From Hypomesus transpacificus (Eukaryota > Chordata > Actinopteri > Osmeriformes > Osmeridae), in contig NC_061061.1 of NCBI RefSeq assembly GCF_021917145.1, forward strand, positions 9,970,494 to 10,034,493: a DNA stretch of 64,000 nucleotides. Direction: 5' to 3'. Of this stretch, positions 13,721 to 24,065 are shown in pieces; position 1 is the stretch's first letter, and every line of letters begins with the position of its first letter. Both the position numbers and the translations under genes were made by a program. The notes below the pieces were generated by a model. That model made no database searches. It was not told where the DNA came from and saw only the letters and a list, made by a program, of their open reading frames with translations.

Positions 13721-13965
13721 GCTTGCAAACGACCGAAGCATGGCAGTTGCACAGTGTTTGGATGTACAAATGAAGACCAAAGTATTTTTTTTGTTCCTTC
13801 ATCCTAGCCTCTGGAGAAACAGTGTGTTAATTTGATTTTGTCTGGAAATGCGCCGACACAACTTCTAAAGTTTTGAATGTCTGCGCCAAACATTTCACGG
13901 ACGACTGTTTCCTCAACATCTGAAACTAAAGTCTGGATCAGTACCAACTCTCCTTTGCCCAGCTA
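13718..13965 (+). pseudogene. THAP-domain remnant, probably from a transposase
   Basis: Begins ATG with MACKRPKHGSCTVFGCTNED, the zinc-binding CxxxxC start of a THAP finger, then stops after VPSS. About 90 bp later the same strand reads VCAKHFTDDCF, the second half of the THAP signature, followed by LKSGSVPTL. The frame is broken by stops and indels. It sits at the end of the old repeat copy, so it is most likely a dead element and not a host THAP gene. Confidence 0.7.
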
Positions 13966-14513
13966 CAGACCTCGGACACATATGTCAACTATATAATTTT
14001 GTTGCTTTACTGTATATGGTTGGTAGTTGACCCCTCGGATTGTCATTGTATAGTTTGCACTCTGTGGATGACCATCGTCTCCTATGTATGGATTACATTA
14101 GGCCTATATTAGATAGTCATGTGGCAATTATTAAACAGTAGGGCTGGCTAGGACTCAACAGTAGGGCTGGCTAATCGACTAATCTAACGATTAGAACGAT
14201 TGTTAGATTAGATTAGAACAACTAATCGACTACAGTGTCATTCCATATTTACTTAACTGTATTAACAAGTAGCCTAATTTATTAACTGATGCAGCTTTCT
14301 GCCTAATATATCCTTTAATATGTCACATGAATATGGAATAAAGGGGAGTGATGTTTTTGGGATAAACTATACATTTAGTAAGTCACAAGTTCACAACATT
14401 TCCTCTCTCATCCCTTTTAATGTTATGATAATCAAAACTGTCCCGACTCCTTATGCTAGATTGCTTTCATTTATGCAAACAAAACTATCACTTAACTGCA
14501 ATAAGGTTTTTTA

Positions 14514-15325
14514 TAGAGCTGTCAAACGATAAAAATATTTAATCGCGATTAATCGCATTAATGTCATAGTTAACTCGCGATTAATCTCAATTAATCTCAA
14601 TTAATCGCACATTTGTATCTATTTTAAATGTCCCTTAATTTCTTTTTCATCCATTATTTTTTCAAATTGTAATGCTCTTATCGACATGGAAAAGTGGTTC
14701 GGATTGCTTCGTGCAAATGTTTTTTTTTAAATTGAAAACAACATTGCAATCGCCTGGCTTTGACGAGCAGGCGGAGAATTCGCATCAGCTGTGTGCTTGG
14801 CTGTGTGCCATCAACATTCTATTTTCGACTCCACGACGTGCTGCGATGACAGCTCATTCCCTCCGGCTCAGTTCACAACGACAGAACACACTGATCACTT
14901 TGGTCTTGTCAATGGAACCATTTGGCAACCTAAAAAACCTACCAACCTACCAAAGTAAACTTTCCATTCAGAATCTTATTGGCATCCATTTCGGCGTCTG
15001 GCGCTGACAATCAACTCAAAACATAACGTTAGCCTCCTACCAGAGAATGTCTAATATCCGTAAACGGGCTCTGCTACGACTGTTTAGCTGGCTCACAAGC
15101 CCAAACAAGTGGGTGAGGCGTGCCTGTTATTTTGTTTCCGGTCTAGCTAGATCCGGTGTGGTATTGTAGTTTTTCTAACGTCAGTGGTTGTTGCAACAGA
15201 ATGTGAAAAAAAACTACAAAGTTTGCTAGGTCGAAAAAGAGCGTTAATCGCGCGATAAAAAAATTGACACCGTTAATTTGGGTTTGCGTTAACGCCGTTA
15301 ATAACGCGTTAAACTGACAGCACTA
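14514..15325. mobile_element. Non-autonomous hAT element (812 bp)
   Basis: Terminal TAGAGCTGTCA and the inverse TGACAGCACTA form an 11-bp inverted repeat with one mismatch. The flanking 8-bp duplication GTTTTTTA is perfect (14,506-14,513 and 15,326-15,333). The subterminal regions are rich in TTAATCGC and GCGTTAA motifs. The only internal ORF (14,672-15,007) shows no transposase motif. Confidence 0.9.
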
Positions 15326-15698
15326 GTTTTTTAGTTTATTTTTTCTCTTATTTCCATTCACTAATGAAAATATTTAACACTAAGTGCGTTCCAGTTGTAG
15401 CTACTCGAAAGTCTGTTGGTCGAAAATGGTTGCACACACAGTAGCTACACACAAAATCGATTATTAAAAGCATTGGCAACTAAATTTTTTTTTTTTTCAG
15501 TTTCGTTGAGCGCGGAGCAGAACCGAGGTAGAGGAAAGACCATCGGAGAGACGTTGTTGAGTAACATTGTTCTGAAACAGATGGCGGAAGCAGAGAAATC
15601 AGTACGACCTAAGTCGTCTGTTATGTACATAATAAGAATCACATGAGACACGGTCAACATGCAAGCCAGCGGCTACGTTTACTGAACATTAATTCAAA

Positions 15699-15795
15699 CA
15701 ACAACAGGCATGCGCAATCACATAACTAGGCCTTACTAATCCTAAATCCCAACAGAACTCCAATGCGCCATCATGTGGCTACTCCAAATACTACA
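15699..15795. repeat. LTR-like terminal repeat, copy 1
   Basis: Runs from CAACAACAGGCATGCGCAAT to GGCTACTCCAAATACTACA and is about 90% identical by eye to 16,733-16,832. The two copies bracket a Gypsy pol fragment, so they are probably LTR pieces of one rearranged element. Confidence 0.6.
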
Positions 15796-15929
15796 ATTCC
15801 TCCCGCCTAGATTTCTGAATGACTGAATGTCAACAACACTTTTTTGTTGTTTTGTTTTAAATACAAGTAACTGTAATAAACATTGTTCCATGTTGAAGAC
15901 TAGAAATTAGCTTGGTAGCTGTAAAGTCA

Positions 15930-16620
15930 TTCCTCTATCAGTGTTTGCGGAGGCCTACGGTCACAGGTGGGGCAACATTCCTTTTCACCAGACGTGTCCA
16001 CCTGGTTACCCCCTTGGGCACTGGTGTCAGTGGCCGATGCAGGAATAGCAGACAGTCCATTGCAGAAGACTCAGGTGCCGCTGTCTGCCCTCTTTTTTCA
16101 GCACTGGTGGACACCACGGACAAGTCGTCCTCGAAGGTCAGTCCAGAGGTTCTCAACTGATAAACATGGCGCCACCAAACAGCGCCTGATGCAACTTTGA
16201 CAGTGTAAGACAGAGGGCTGTGTCATTCTTTCACTGTGGCCGGGACCCATTTACGATGTCCTCTGTAACTTCTAGCTAATACAGTCTGTCCAACGGCAAA
16301 GTGACAAAGTTTCCTGTCACAGGCCCTTTTAGCCTGTTGCATTTGCCTGTCTTGGACAGTGCGTTTGCTGTTTGGCTGAAGAAGATCTAATCGCGAACGA
16401 AGCCGTCGTCCCAGGAACAGCATAGCCGGTGTCTGGTTGGTGGTGGCATGTGTGGCATTTCGGTAAACAAACAAGAGGTTACACAGCTTTTGGTGTAGGT
16501 TGATATGGTCATCATCCATGGCTTTGAGGCCTTGTTTTAAACCTTTCTGCCTGGCCATTGGTAGCTGGCAGGGAGCTGAAGTAATGTGCCGGATCCCATT
16601 GTTCCTCAAAATTGTTCATT
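15930..16620 (-). pseudogene. Ty3/Gypsy retrotransposon pol fragment (integrase C-terminal half)
   Basis: On the minus strand, 16,609-16,223 reads NGIRHITSAP, then after a junction LKQGLKAM, NLHQKLCNLLFVYRNATHAT TNQTPAMLFLGRRLRSRLDL and VLARSYRGHRKWVPATV: the end of the catalytic core and the C-terminal GPY/F-like region of a Gypsy integrase. The part normally between SAP and KQGLKAM is garbled, so it is frameshifted or deleted. Sequence to about 15,930 (RTSGLTFEDDLSVV) looks like the pol tail. No gag, protease or reverse transcriptase was seen, so this is a dead fragment. Confidence 0.82.
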
Positions 16621-16732
16621 TTGTACCTGCTGGCAGCTAAAACATTTCATGGCTACGCTTTCCACATCCTGGTCAATTCCGGGCCACCACTCAAAGCTCT
16701 TGGCTAGTTCATTTTTACCACCCCCAGATGGC

Positions 16733-16832
16733 CAACAACAACAGGCATGCCCAATCACATAGCTAGGCCTTACTAATCCTAAATCCTAACAGAACTCTAA
16801 TGCAACATCATGTGGCTACTCCAAAATACTAC
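16733..16832. repeat. LTR-like terminal repeat, copy 2
   Basis: Second copy of the sequence at 15,699-15,795, in the same orientation and about 1 kb away on the other side of the pol fragment. Confidence 0.6.
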
Positions 16833-17750
16833 ATCATCCAAGGTGTGGGAGCATTTTACGCTAAATAGTGTGAAGGTCTGGAGGAAACAGTTCCAAGTTA
16901 ATGAGTGTTCAGCCTTCACCAAAAAAAAATAATATTTCGTTTGTGACACTGTCCACTCTGCATAGGTAAAGTTGATCATTTGGTGAGGAGTGTGTTTCTC
17001 AGGTGTATTTTCTCAGGAGAAAGACACAATACTGTGATGTCCAAGTTGTGATGACAACTATATCTCCAGCAAACTACTCCTTCTTAGAGTAATTTGGTTT
17101 TCTTTGACAAATTATCATTTATAGTATAATAATACAAACTATATCACAACACAATAAGCCTTACATTGAACTAAAGAATACAAATTACTTTGTTGCAAAT
17201 TAATTGCAAAGTTTGAGTATTACAACAAGATCGAATTACAACGATATTCTACGGAATGTAGTCAGTGTCTGTGTAGTACAGTACTTCACATATTGGCTGC
17301 ACTGCTGGCGCGACAGAACGCAGCACCGTAGCGCACTACCGTGTCTTATAGTCCAGGCAAAGTAACTAATTTTGGAGCCAAAAATAGAAGTAATTGTAAA
17401 AAGATTTTTTTTTAGCATAGATCATTTCTATGAGGTGTCCAGAACAACATACTAAAAGTCTTAAGAAATCCTAGTTGTGGAAATATGTTTAATTCTCATC
17501 AATCCGAGATATGTGCCAATAAGGCCAGGCAACATTACACCCCAATGGGGCTATTTTTTTCCTTTACTCTTATCAAAATGGAACTTAACACAATGAAACT
17601 ACCCATGAAAAGTAACATTTTTTTGTATTACAATTTTCTTTGACAATGAATTGTAATATGCAAATGAGCTATACACTAGTCGAATATGCCCAAAATACAC
17701 CCAAATAGGCTTAATTTTTTCCTTACTCCTACCACAATACAACTTTACAT

Positions 17751-18137
17751 GGTAAAAGTATACATGAAAAGTAACTTTTTTGGTATTACAAGTTTCTTTT
17801 GAAATGTATTTGAATATGCACATATTCAAATACATACACATTCAATATGCTTATTGAATATGTCCTAATTTGCATAGGCAGAAACACCATTCATATGTAG
17901 GACCAATACATTGGCCCAAACTCCAACCAATCATCCTACTGCCAATGGGTGATGGCTATGCTGCTTTTAGACTCGCCTCTAACCTGAAAACTGTCTGGCT
18001 TGGTAGTAACTGTCTGGCTTGGTAGTACCTGCCTGGGGTATAACCCCCGCCAGTATAGTCTTCAGGGTCACGGAGTCACACAAGCCTCCCCACCACGACA
18101 CCACGAAAAAAAGTTACTTTTCATGTATACTTTTACC
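17751..18137. repeat. Perfect 31-bp inverted repeat with 325-bp spacer
   Basis: Arms at 17,751-17,781 and 18,107-18,137 are exact reverse complements (core GTATACATGAAAAGTAACTT). The left arm is also the end of a tandemly duplicated AT-rich block between about 17,530 and 17,830. It could be the remnant of a small inverted-repeat element. No ORF or target duplication was identified. Confidence 0.55.
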
Positions 18138-18489
18138 AAACTATCAGATGGAAACAAAGCACACAGCTGCAGCAGTGTTAGCACTGTAGCAGCAGCAGCG
18201 TTCGCTCCTGTAACAAATGGCAGACAACACTCGCAAAAGAAGCGAGCAGCTGACTGGGTTAAAAAAAATACAAACGGTCTTGTTCAATATTAAGGTCAAT
18301 CTGTGGTTGCTTAAATATCTGAAGTATGTTGGAGTGAGATTTGAATATTATGGAGCAGGATATCGTAGTGGGCTATGAGACAAACACTAGTAGCCCATCT
18401 CCACTACAGCAAGCCCACATGAAGCAATGCAGTAATAATCATCAAGTAACCATCAAAAACCAACACCAAATGAAACACAAAATGATAAC

Positions 18490-18495
18490 TTTATT
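18490..18495 (-). terminator. Candidate polyadenylation signal of the 19.0-22.7 kb gene
   Basis: TTTATT on the plus strand is AATAAA on the minus strand, about 520 bases beyond the predicted stop at 19,019. No other minus-strand AATAAA was noted in between. Confidence 0.45.
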
Positions 18496-18594
18496 GAGAA
18501 CAATATGTAAAGCATCTGTGAAATGAAGAAAAGGTCTGGTGTGAAACTGATGATGTCATAAGTGTGTATGTCTACATGATCTCTGTGTAGTGAA

Positions 18595-18698
18595 AGAGAG
18601 ACAAAAAGAGAGAGAGTGTATGTGTGCGTGTGTGCGTGTGTGTGTGAGAGAGAGAGATAGATAGATAAAGAGAGAGAGAGAAAAAGAAAGAGAGTGAA

Positions 18699-18736
<38 letters not shown>

Positions 18737-18780
18737 TGAGAGAGAGAATGTGTGTGTATGTCTACATGATCTCTGTGTAG
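18595..18780. repeat. GA/GT compound microsatellite with duplicated flank
   Basis: Long AGAG and GTGT tracts. The flanking text TGTCTACATGATCTCTGTGT AGTG occurs both at about 18,570 and about 18,760, so the microsatellite expanded inside a duplicated segment. It lies in the predicted 3' UTR of the minus-strand gene ending at 19,019. Confidence 0.85.
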
Positions 18781-19018
18781 TGTAAGACAGAGACAGAGAA
18801 AGAGCATGGGTACACATGCATGATGTTTGTTAAACATCTGAACAACAGCCGCACATGAGTTTCCTCAACAGCCACTGGAGAAACCTGTCAATCATAAGAA
18901 AAAACGTAAAATGTAATCTGCCATACAAGTACGCATTCTCACATCCTTACAATGAAGGTCTTGCTGTCTTTACCCACATTCTACCACCCCCTCCATGTAG
19001 CCTCTCTGCCATCTGGCC

Positions 19019-22000
19019 TCACCTCTTTGCCACATTCTTCTTTTTCTTTTTCTCCTCCTTCACCTTGTTTTCAGCGTATACCTCTGTCTGTTTGTTACTG
19101 ACTTCCAACACAGTCAGTGGTTTAACATGTGACTGGGTTTTGGTCGTCTTGTTGCCTTTGCCAGACTTCTTCCTCTCCCCTTTGCAAGTCTTCTTCTCTT
19201 CCGTCACATCCTGAAAGCAGAACACAAGCTTACATGGACTGAGCAGAGAAAAAATGGAACCAATGAAATCATGGTTCTTTTCCAGTCTCATTGGTGCGCA
19301 ATTTATAGTCAATTATTGTGCAAATTGGGATTTATGCTTAACTGTGAATATCATCATGTATTTGCATATGATGATAATGACTCACTTGCTGGAGCTCTTC
19401 CAATCCTCCTTGGAGCAGCTTCTTTGCATCGGCACTCAAGTTTTGGATTGGTGCCAGACAAGGGGGGGGTAGATACCCCACAGCAGGCAGAGTGTCAGGC
19501 CGCGCAGGACTCACAACTATAACAGTGACACGGTTGAGGGGAGTCACGGTGACACGGTTGAGGGGAGTCAAAGCCCGGGGAAGCTGCTGTTTCAAGAGGA
19601 GGGCCTCAGGAGTAGGAGGAGTCGGAGGGGGGGAATCCACGGCCTCCTCAATAGTGAAGGGGACCACAGGAGGGGTCTCGGTCTCAGATAGATCCTGAGG
19701 AGACAAGAGAAGACATCACCTTTTGGCATGTGGGACCTGGGATCTTTCCATGGCTCTTTAGGATGATAATCAACAAACAGTGCCATGCCATACCTTGAAT
19801 CAAACAATAGCTGAATAAATGAATATGTACAGTCTCTGTATTAATTACTTACAAAGGGTTGGATGGATGACTTCTGTTCCTGGGAGGGTTGGACCTGTAG
19901 TGGGGAACTACATACCTCGGGTGGTTGGACCCTCTCAGTGCATGCCCTGCAGGCCATGCGCAGCTTCTCAACCTCTCTCTGCCAGTCCTTCAGGCCCGAC
20001 AGATTGATTTCAACTCTGCAGTCGTTCTGGATCACTTGGATCAGCGCATCGAAATCTTGGCTGACCCGTATATACTTTTGCGCCTGAATCCTCTGGAGCC
20101 TTCTCCCTCTGACGCTATAAACAAGTCTTCTCAGAGACGCACCCATCAGGCCTTGTCCCTGGCTCTTCACACGAGACATCTCTTTGAAGTACTCGTTGGT
20201 GTTCAGGATCTCCGCCTTGGTTTTTGAAAGGTCCTCTTCTAGGGCAACCAGGGTTTTTTGGAACCTTTTCATGACTCTTGCGACACGGAACTGCCTGTCG
20301 CGCCCCTTCTGATCATGTAGCATGGTGGGGTGCACGTCATTAGTGACGCAAGGCTTGGTCACGGCTTTCACGGAGGAAGAAAGATGGGCCTGGCCTTCGT
20401 CATCCATAACATGATTCTAGGGAGACCAAAAGTAAAGTACAATGTGCAGGAACAGGGCAGAGAGAAACATTTTAAGGTGTGAAGATCCATATGGTGAGGG
20501 CAAAAGCTGATTCAACACTAACAGAAAAACAGGCCAATTAATTGACCTTCTGTCACACACATACATATACCAGGCGTTTATCCTGAAGTGGATTCTCCTG
20601 GTGGTCACGGTCCTCATCAGACTGTGAGTCAGATGGGAACATATTGTTCACAAAGTCTATGTTCAAAATGTAACGTACCCTAATGCTTTTGATGCACAAA
20701 CTGACCAGAAAAGTTGTCTCGCTGACTGAGCGTAGAGAGAGGTCATCATAATCTACGGTCTGTCGGTGAGTGTTTCCACCCCGTTCCACATCCTATATTA
20801 GAGACACAGTCACTCGGAGGTATTTGACCATGTCTTCTGTTTAACCATTTAAGTTTAAGTTCATACAAACTCATATCATATGTTACATCCATTTCACTTA
20901 TTACTATGCAAAAACTTACCAGATAATCTTCGTCATTAAATGACTGGATAGAAAGATGGTCCCCATTTTGCCAATCCCTTTCATTGGACTGCATAGTGGT
21001 CCCATCAAGTTCACCTCCCTACATTAGAGACACAGATAGATCGTTAGTTTTTAGGAATCAAATCTCTGAAAACCACTGCATTAGGCTATGGCCAATAACA
21101 ATGATTATGGGAAAGTGTTATTAGAGAGGAGCTGACTTCACTAGAAGAGTTTAGTTTCGGCATGTCACAATCATTGGCTTTGAAGCAATTGAGAGAGAGA
21201 AAACATTAAACTTTTGTCACTGCAATGCTTTTGAGGTTTGATTTACAGGCCATTTGTGGACTGAGCCTTGAGTCTCTTTTTACTGATGTGGTCAGTTATA
21301 ACAATACACAAAAAGAAAACGATATATCAAAACTTGCTTTAAATGTATTTGATGGTATTGACGGTAACTGCATAACGAAAGTGTGGATTACATTTAGAAT
21401 TAAACTTTGTTTTACGCGTAAGACTACAATAAGTAGGGGAAACATTAATGTGTATAAAAGAATTACTCACCAAAAAGCACAACAATGTCTGAATAGCCTG
21501 ATCTTCTGAGAAAGCTTACAATACGAGTCTTCAAGTGTTACTATTCACCTATACCTGTGTTCAGAAGAATGTGATGTAGGTCTCTAATGTCTCATTTAAG
21601 TATGAATATACACCATTATGACGTTTTTGTACGTCATCATGTGTAGCATTCGGACATACTTTTATACAGAACGTATGTCCGTAAAATAAATATACGTCAA
21701 TATTGTTACTTAGAAATGTGTAATACACACAAGCATAGCTCAGATGACTCCAATAAATAATACGCAAACAAATGCCCACTATACTACAACAGTATGCGAT
21801 CATCGGCCCATCTGCACTACACGTTCCGTCATGTAGGACAGATTTGATTTTGAAATCCATACAGCCCAGCAGTCCTTTAAACTGGCAACATCTTTGTTGC
21901 CTGAATAGGTACCGACCAGAGCCATTAAATTATTATTAAGCTTTATTGATTGATTTATTATCAAAACTTGCTTTAAATGTATTTGAATTTTGAATCTGAA

Positions 22001-22683
22001 GGACATTTTCTTAGTTGTACAGCCATGATATTTACGGTAACTGAATAACGAAAGTGTGGATTAAATTTAGCATAAAATTATGTTTTACTGTAGGCTATTA
22101 CAATAAATAGGGGAAACATTAATGTGTAAATAAGAATTACTCACCAAAAACCACAAAATTGTCTGGATAGCCTGAGAAAATCTTCTGTGAAAGCTTAGAA
22201 TGGTCTTCAAGTTATTTACCTGTTCAGAAGAAATGTGATGTTGCTCTGTAATGTTTCATTTAAGTATGAATATATACCATTATGACGTTTTTGTACGTCA
22301 CATCAAGTGTATCATTCGGACATACTTTTATAAAGATAGAACGCATGAAATAAATATGTCAATATTTCTCATTCGAAATGTGTATTACACACATGTAGCA
22401 GAACACCAATAAATAATACGCAAACAAATGCCCACTACATATCACAATGGTATGCTATAATTGTTACTTGGCCCATCTGCACCACACGTTCCGTGATGTA
22501 GCCTAGAACAGATTTTCTTTTGAAATCTAAACACAGCCAGCAGTCCTTAAATTGGCAAGATCCTTCCTGTCTGTATAGGCCCAGATCCATTTAAATATTA
22601 TTAGTAGGCTTTTTTAAGAAAAGTAGTAGGTAGCTCACGTTTCCCTCGAAAACTTTAGGATTATTGCCCTCCTCTGAAGTCAT
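19019..22683 (-). CDS. Unrecognised seven-exon gene, 448-residue protein
   Basis: Exons on the minus strand: 22,683-22,639 (ATG), 21,018-20,920, 20,792-20,706, 20,621-20,571, 20,416-19,853, 19,694-19,386 and 19,210-19,019 (TGA). All introns are GT-AG and all are phase 0, and every exon is open. No family was recognised. Residues 1-94 are acidic and polar. Exon 5 (95-282) is mostly predicted helix with coiled-coil character (RVMKRFQKTLVALEEDLSKT, KAEILNTNEYFKEM) and basic stretches (LRRLVYSVRGRRLQRI). Exon 6 (283-385) is proline-rich, with a doubled TPLNRVTV. Exon 7 is strongly lysine-rich and ends KVKEEKKKKKNVAKR, a plausible nuclear-localisation signal. No signal peptide or membrane segment is seen. 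Exon 4 (51 bp) is the least certain: an alternative acceptor there would break the frame. A nuclear structural or meiotic protein is a guess only. Confidence 0.72.
21325..22608. repeat. Diverged tandem duplication of about 630 bp in intron 1 of the unrecognised gene
   Basis: Copy A is about 21,325-21,942 and copy B about 21,959-22,608. Both start TATCAAAACTTGCTTTAAAT and share GGGGAAACATTAATGTGTA, AATTACTCACCAAAAA, ATTATGACGTTTTTGTACGT and CAAACAAATGCCCACTA, with many substitutions and small indels. Each copy retains a minus-strand donor-like TTTTTG^GTGAGTAATTC. Confidence 0.85.
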
Positions 22684-23104
22684 CTTCAAAATGAGCGATA
22701 CCGATGAGTCAGCTGAGTTTTACGTTCAAGCCCAGTTACATATTTCCCGGCATGACCTCATTCTCGGTTTGTAAGTAGTTAGTAAATGTTTCTATCCAAA
22801 CTATCATATTCGTACTCAACACAACGATGATAACACAGGCAAACTGACAACTTCGATTGGGGACTGGGCTGTGCGGAAAGGCAAAAACCAAAGCTCGCCT
22901 GCCTATAGCCAGCCAGTTGCACAGTTTGCTGAAGGCTTTAATTTATAGTTACAAAGTAAAAACGAATGACCGTAGGTGAAACTTCTTGATTATTTACAAC
23001 TTTTAATTGACAACATTGTCAACAGATATTAAGAAACCTGACTTTAATCGAAGGATCACTTCACTTTTCACTTTTTTAAAGCAGTAAATCCGACACTAGG
23101 GGTA

Positions 23105-23233
23105 AGCTTCAGCCCAGCTTCAGCCCAGCTTCAGCCCAGCTTCAGCCCAGCTTCAGCCCAGCTTCAGCCCAGCTTCAGCCCAGCTTCAGCCCAGCTTCAG
23201 CCCAGCTTCAGCCCAGCTTCAGCCCAGCTTCAG
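23105..23233. repeat. 11-bp tandem repeat, about 11.7 nearly perfect copies
   Basis: Unit AGCTTCAGCCC repeated head to tail with no visible mismatch over 129 bp, preceded by GGTA and ending AGCTTCAG before TATGCCC. The homogeneity suggests recent expansion. Confidence 0.97.
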
Positions 23234-24065
23234 TATGCCCAATTCACAACCCCTGCCGAAATCTACCCCCCCAGCTCGTGGACGCGTTGCTGCATAGTTG
23301 CAACTGGCTACTTGTAGACTTTGCTATTCACTTTGTAATCAATTTAGCCTATGTTTCGCTGTTCTTACAGAATGAATTGTTTTTTATTGGAGTCCTGCAA
23401 GACAACATTCACCCTGCGTATCCACTACAGCGGAGCGGGCTTCAACGCCCGGTTTAATTGAAAATGAATTGAAAGCCGACGCGCCGCCCGCTCTGCTGTA
23501 GTGGACACGCAGCCTTATTGTTGTTTTGTTATAAATGAATTGTGGTTTGTTCACGTGGGCGACACCTATAATGTGCAGTTTTCTCGAGTGTAAATTTGTC
23601 TATATAGGCTATCCGTTAATACAGAGGAGCCTATACGCCCTTATCACCCCACGTAGGCCTATATTTGAAAGTGCATTAATAGCCTGACTCTGCCCTCCTA
23701 CTTAGGCCTACTTCCGCTCAATTTTGATTCAGCTTCTGTACTGCTTCTGGGCATGAGGTACATAAATCAGATGTCTCCGGTTAACTTTCTACCTGAGAAA
23801 GATGCGAGCAAAGCCACATTCGGTCCATTGTGGCAACGCTGCCGAATATCCATAAGCTAAAGCCGGAGCAAGAACAAGCTTTGCTGAGTTTGGTTGGTTG
23901 GTAGCCATGATATTGTGGCACTCCTCCCCACGGGGTTCGGGAACAGTTTGATTTTCCAGCTACGGCAGCTAGCTCTGTTACAGTAGTGGTGAACGAATTG
24001 GTTAAAGGGGAACGCTAGCGATTGGTTATGGCAGATCAGAGTGGCTCTAGGCCTATGCTCTAGGC

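Larger units (their letters stand above)
11408..18489. other. Gene-poor repeat-rich interval
   Basis: I found no host coding gene here. It contains old copies of a common fish repeat (12,376-12,680; 12,955-13,013 with 13,531-13,720), a THAP-like remnant, two non-autonomous hAT insertions, a Gypsy pol fragment between repeated LTR-like sequences, and AT-rich tandem duplicates near 17.5-17.9 kb. Nothing recognisable was seen in 11,416-12,375 or 16,840-17,500. Confidence 0.6.

Noticed and set aside
13421-13780. 119-codon minus-strand ORF
   Set aside because: It spans the boundary between the hAT insertion and the older repeat, so it is a chance frame across two elements.
14672-15007. 111-codon plus-strand ORF
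   Set aside because: Lies inside a non-autonomous hAT element and has no transposase motif or codon-like composition.
18556-18837. Minus-strand ORFs rich in SLSLSL and HTHT
   Set aside because: Translation of a GA/GT microsatellite.
20622-20680. Alternative acceptor for exon 4 of the unknown gene (after GAACATAG)
   Set aside because: It would need a phase-1 upstream donor, but exon 3 ends in phase 0. Using it creates an immediate stop, so the CACAG acceptor at 20,622 was preferred.
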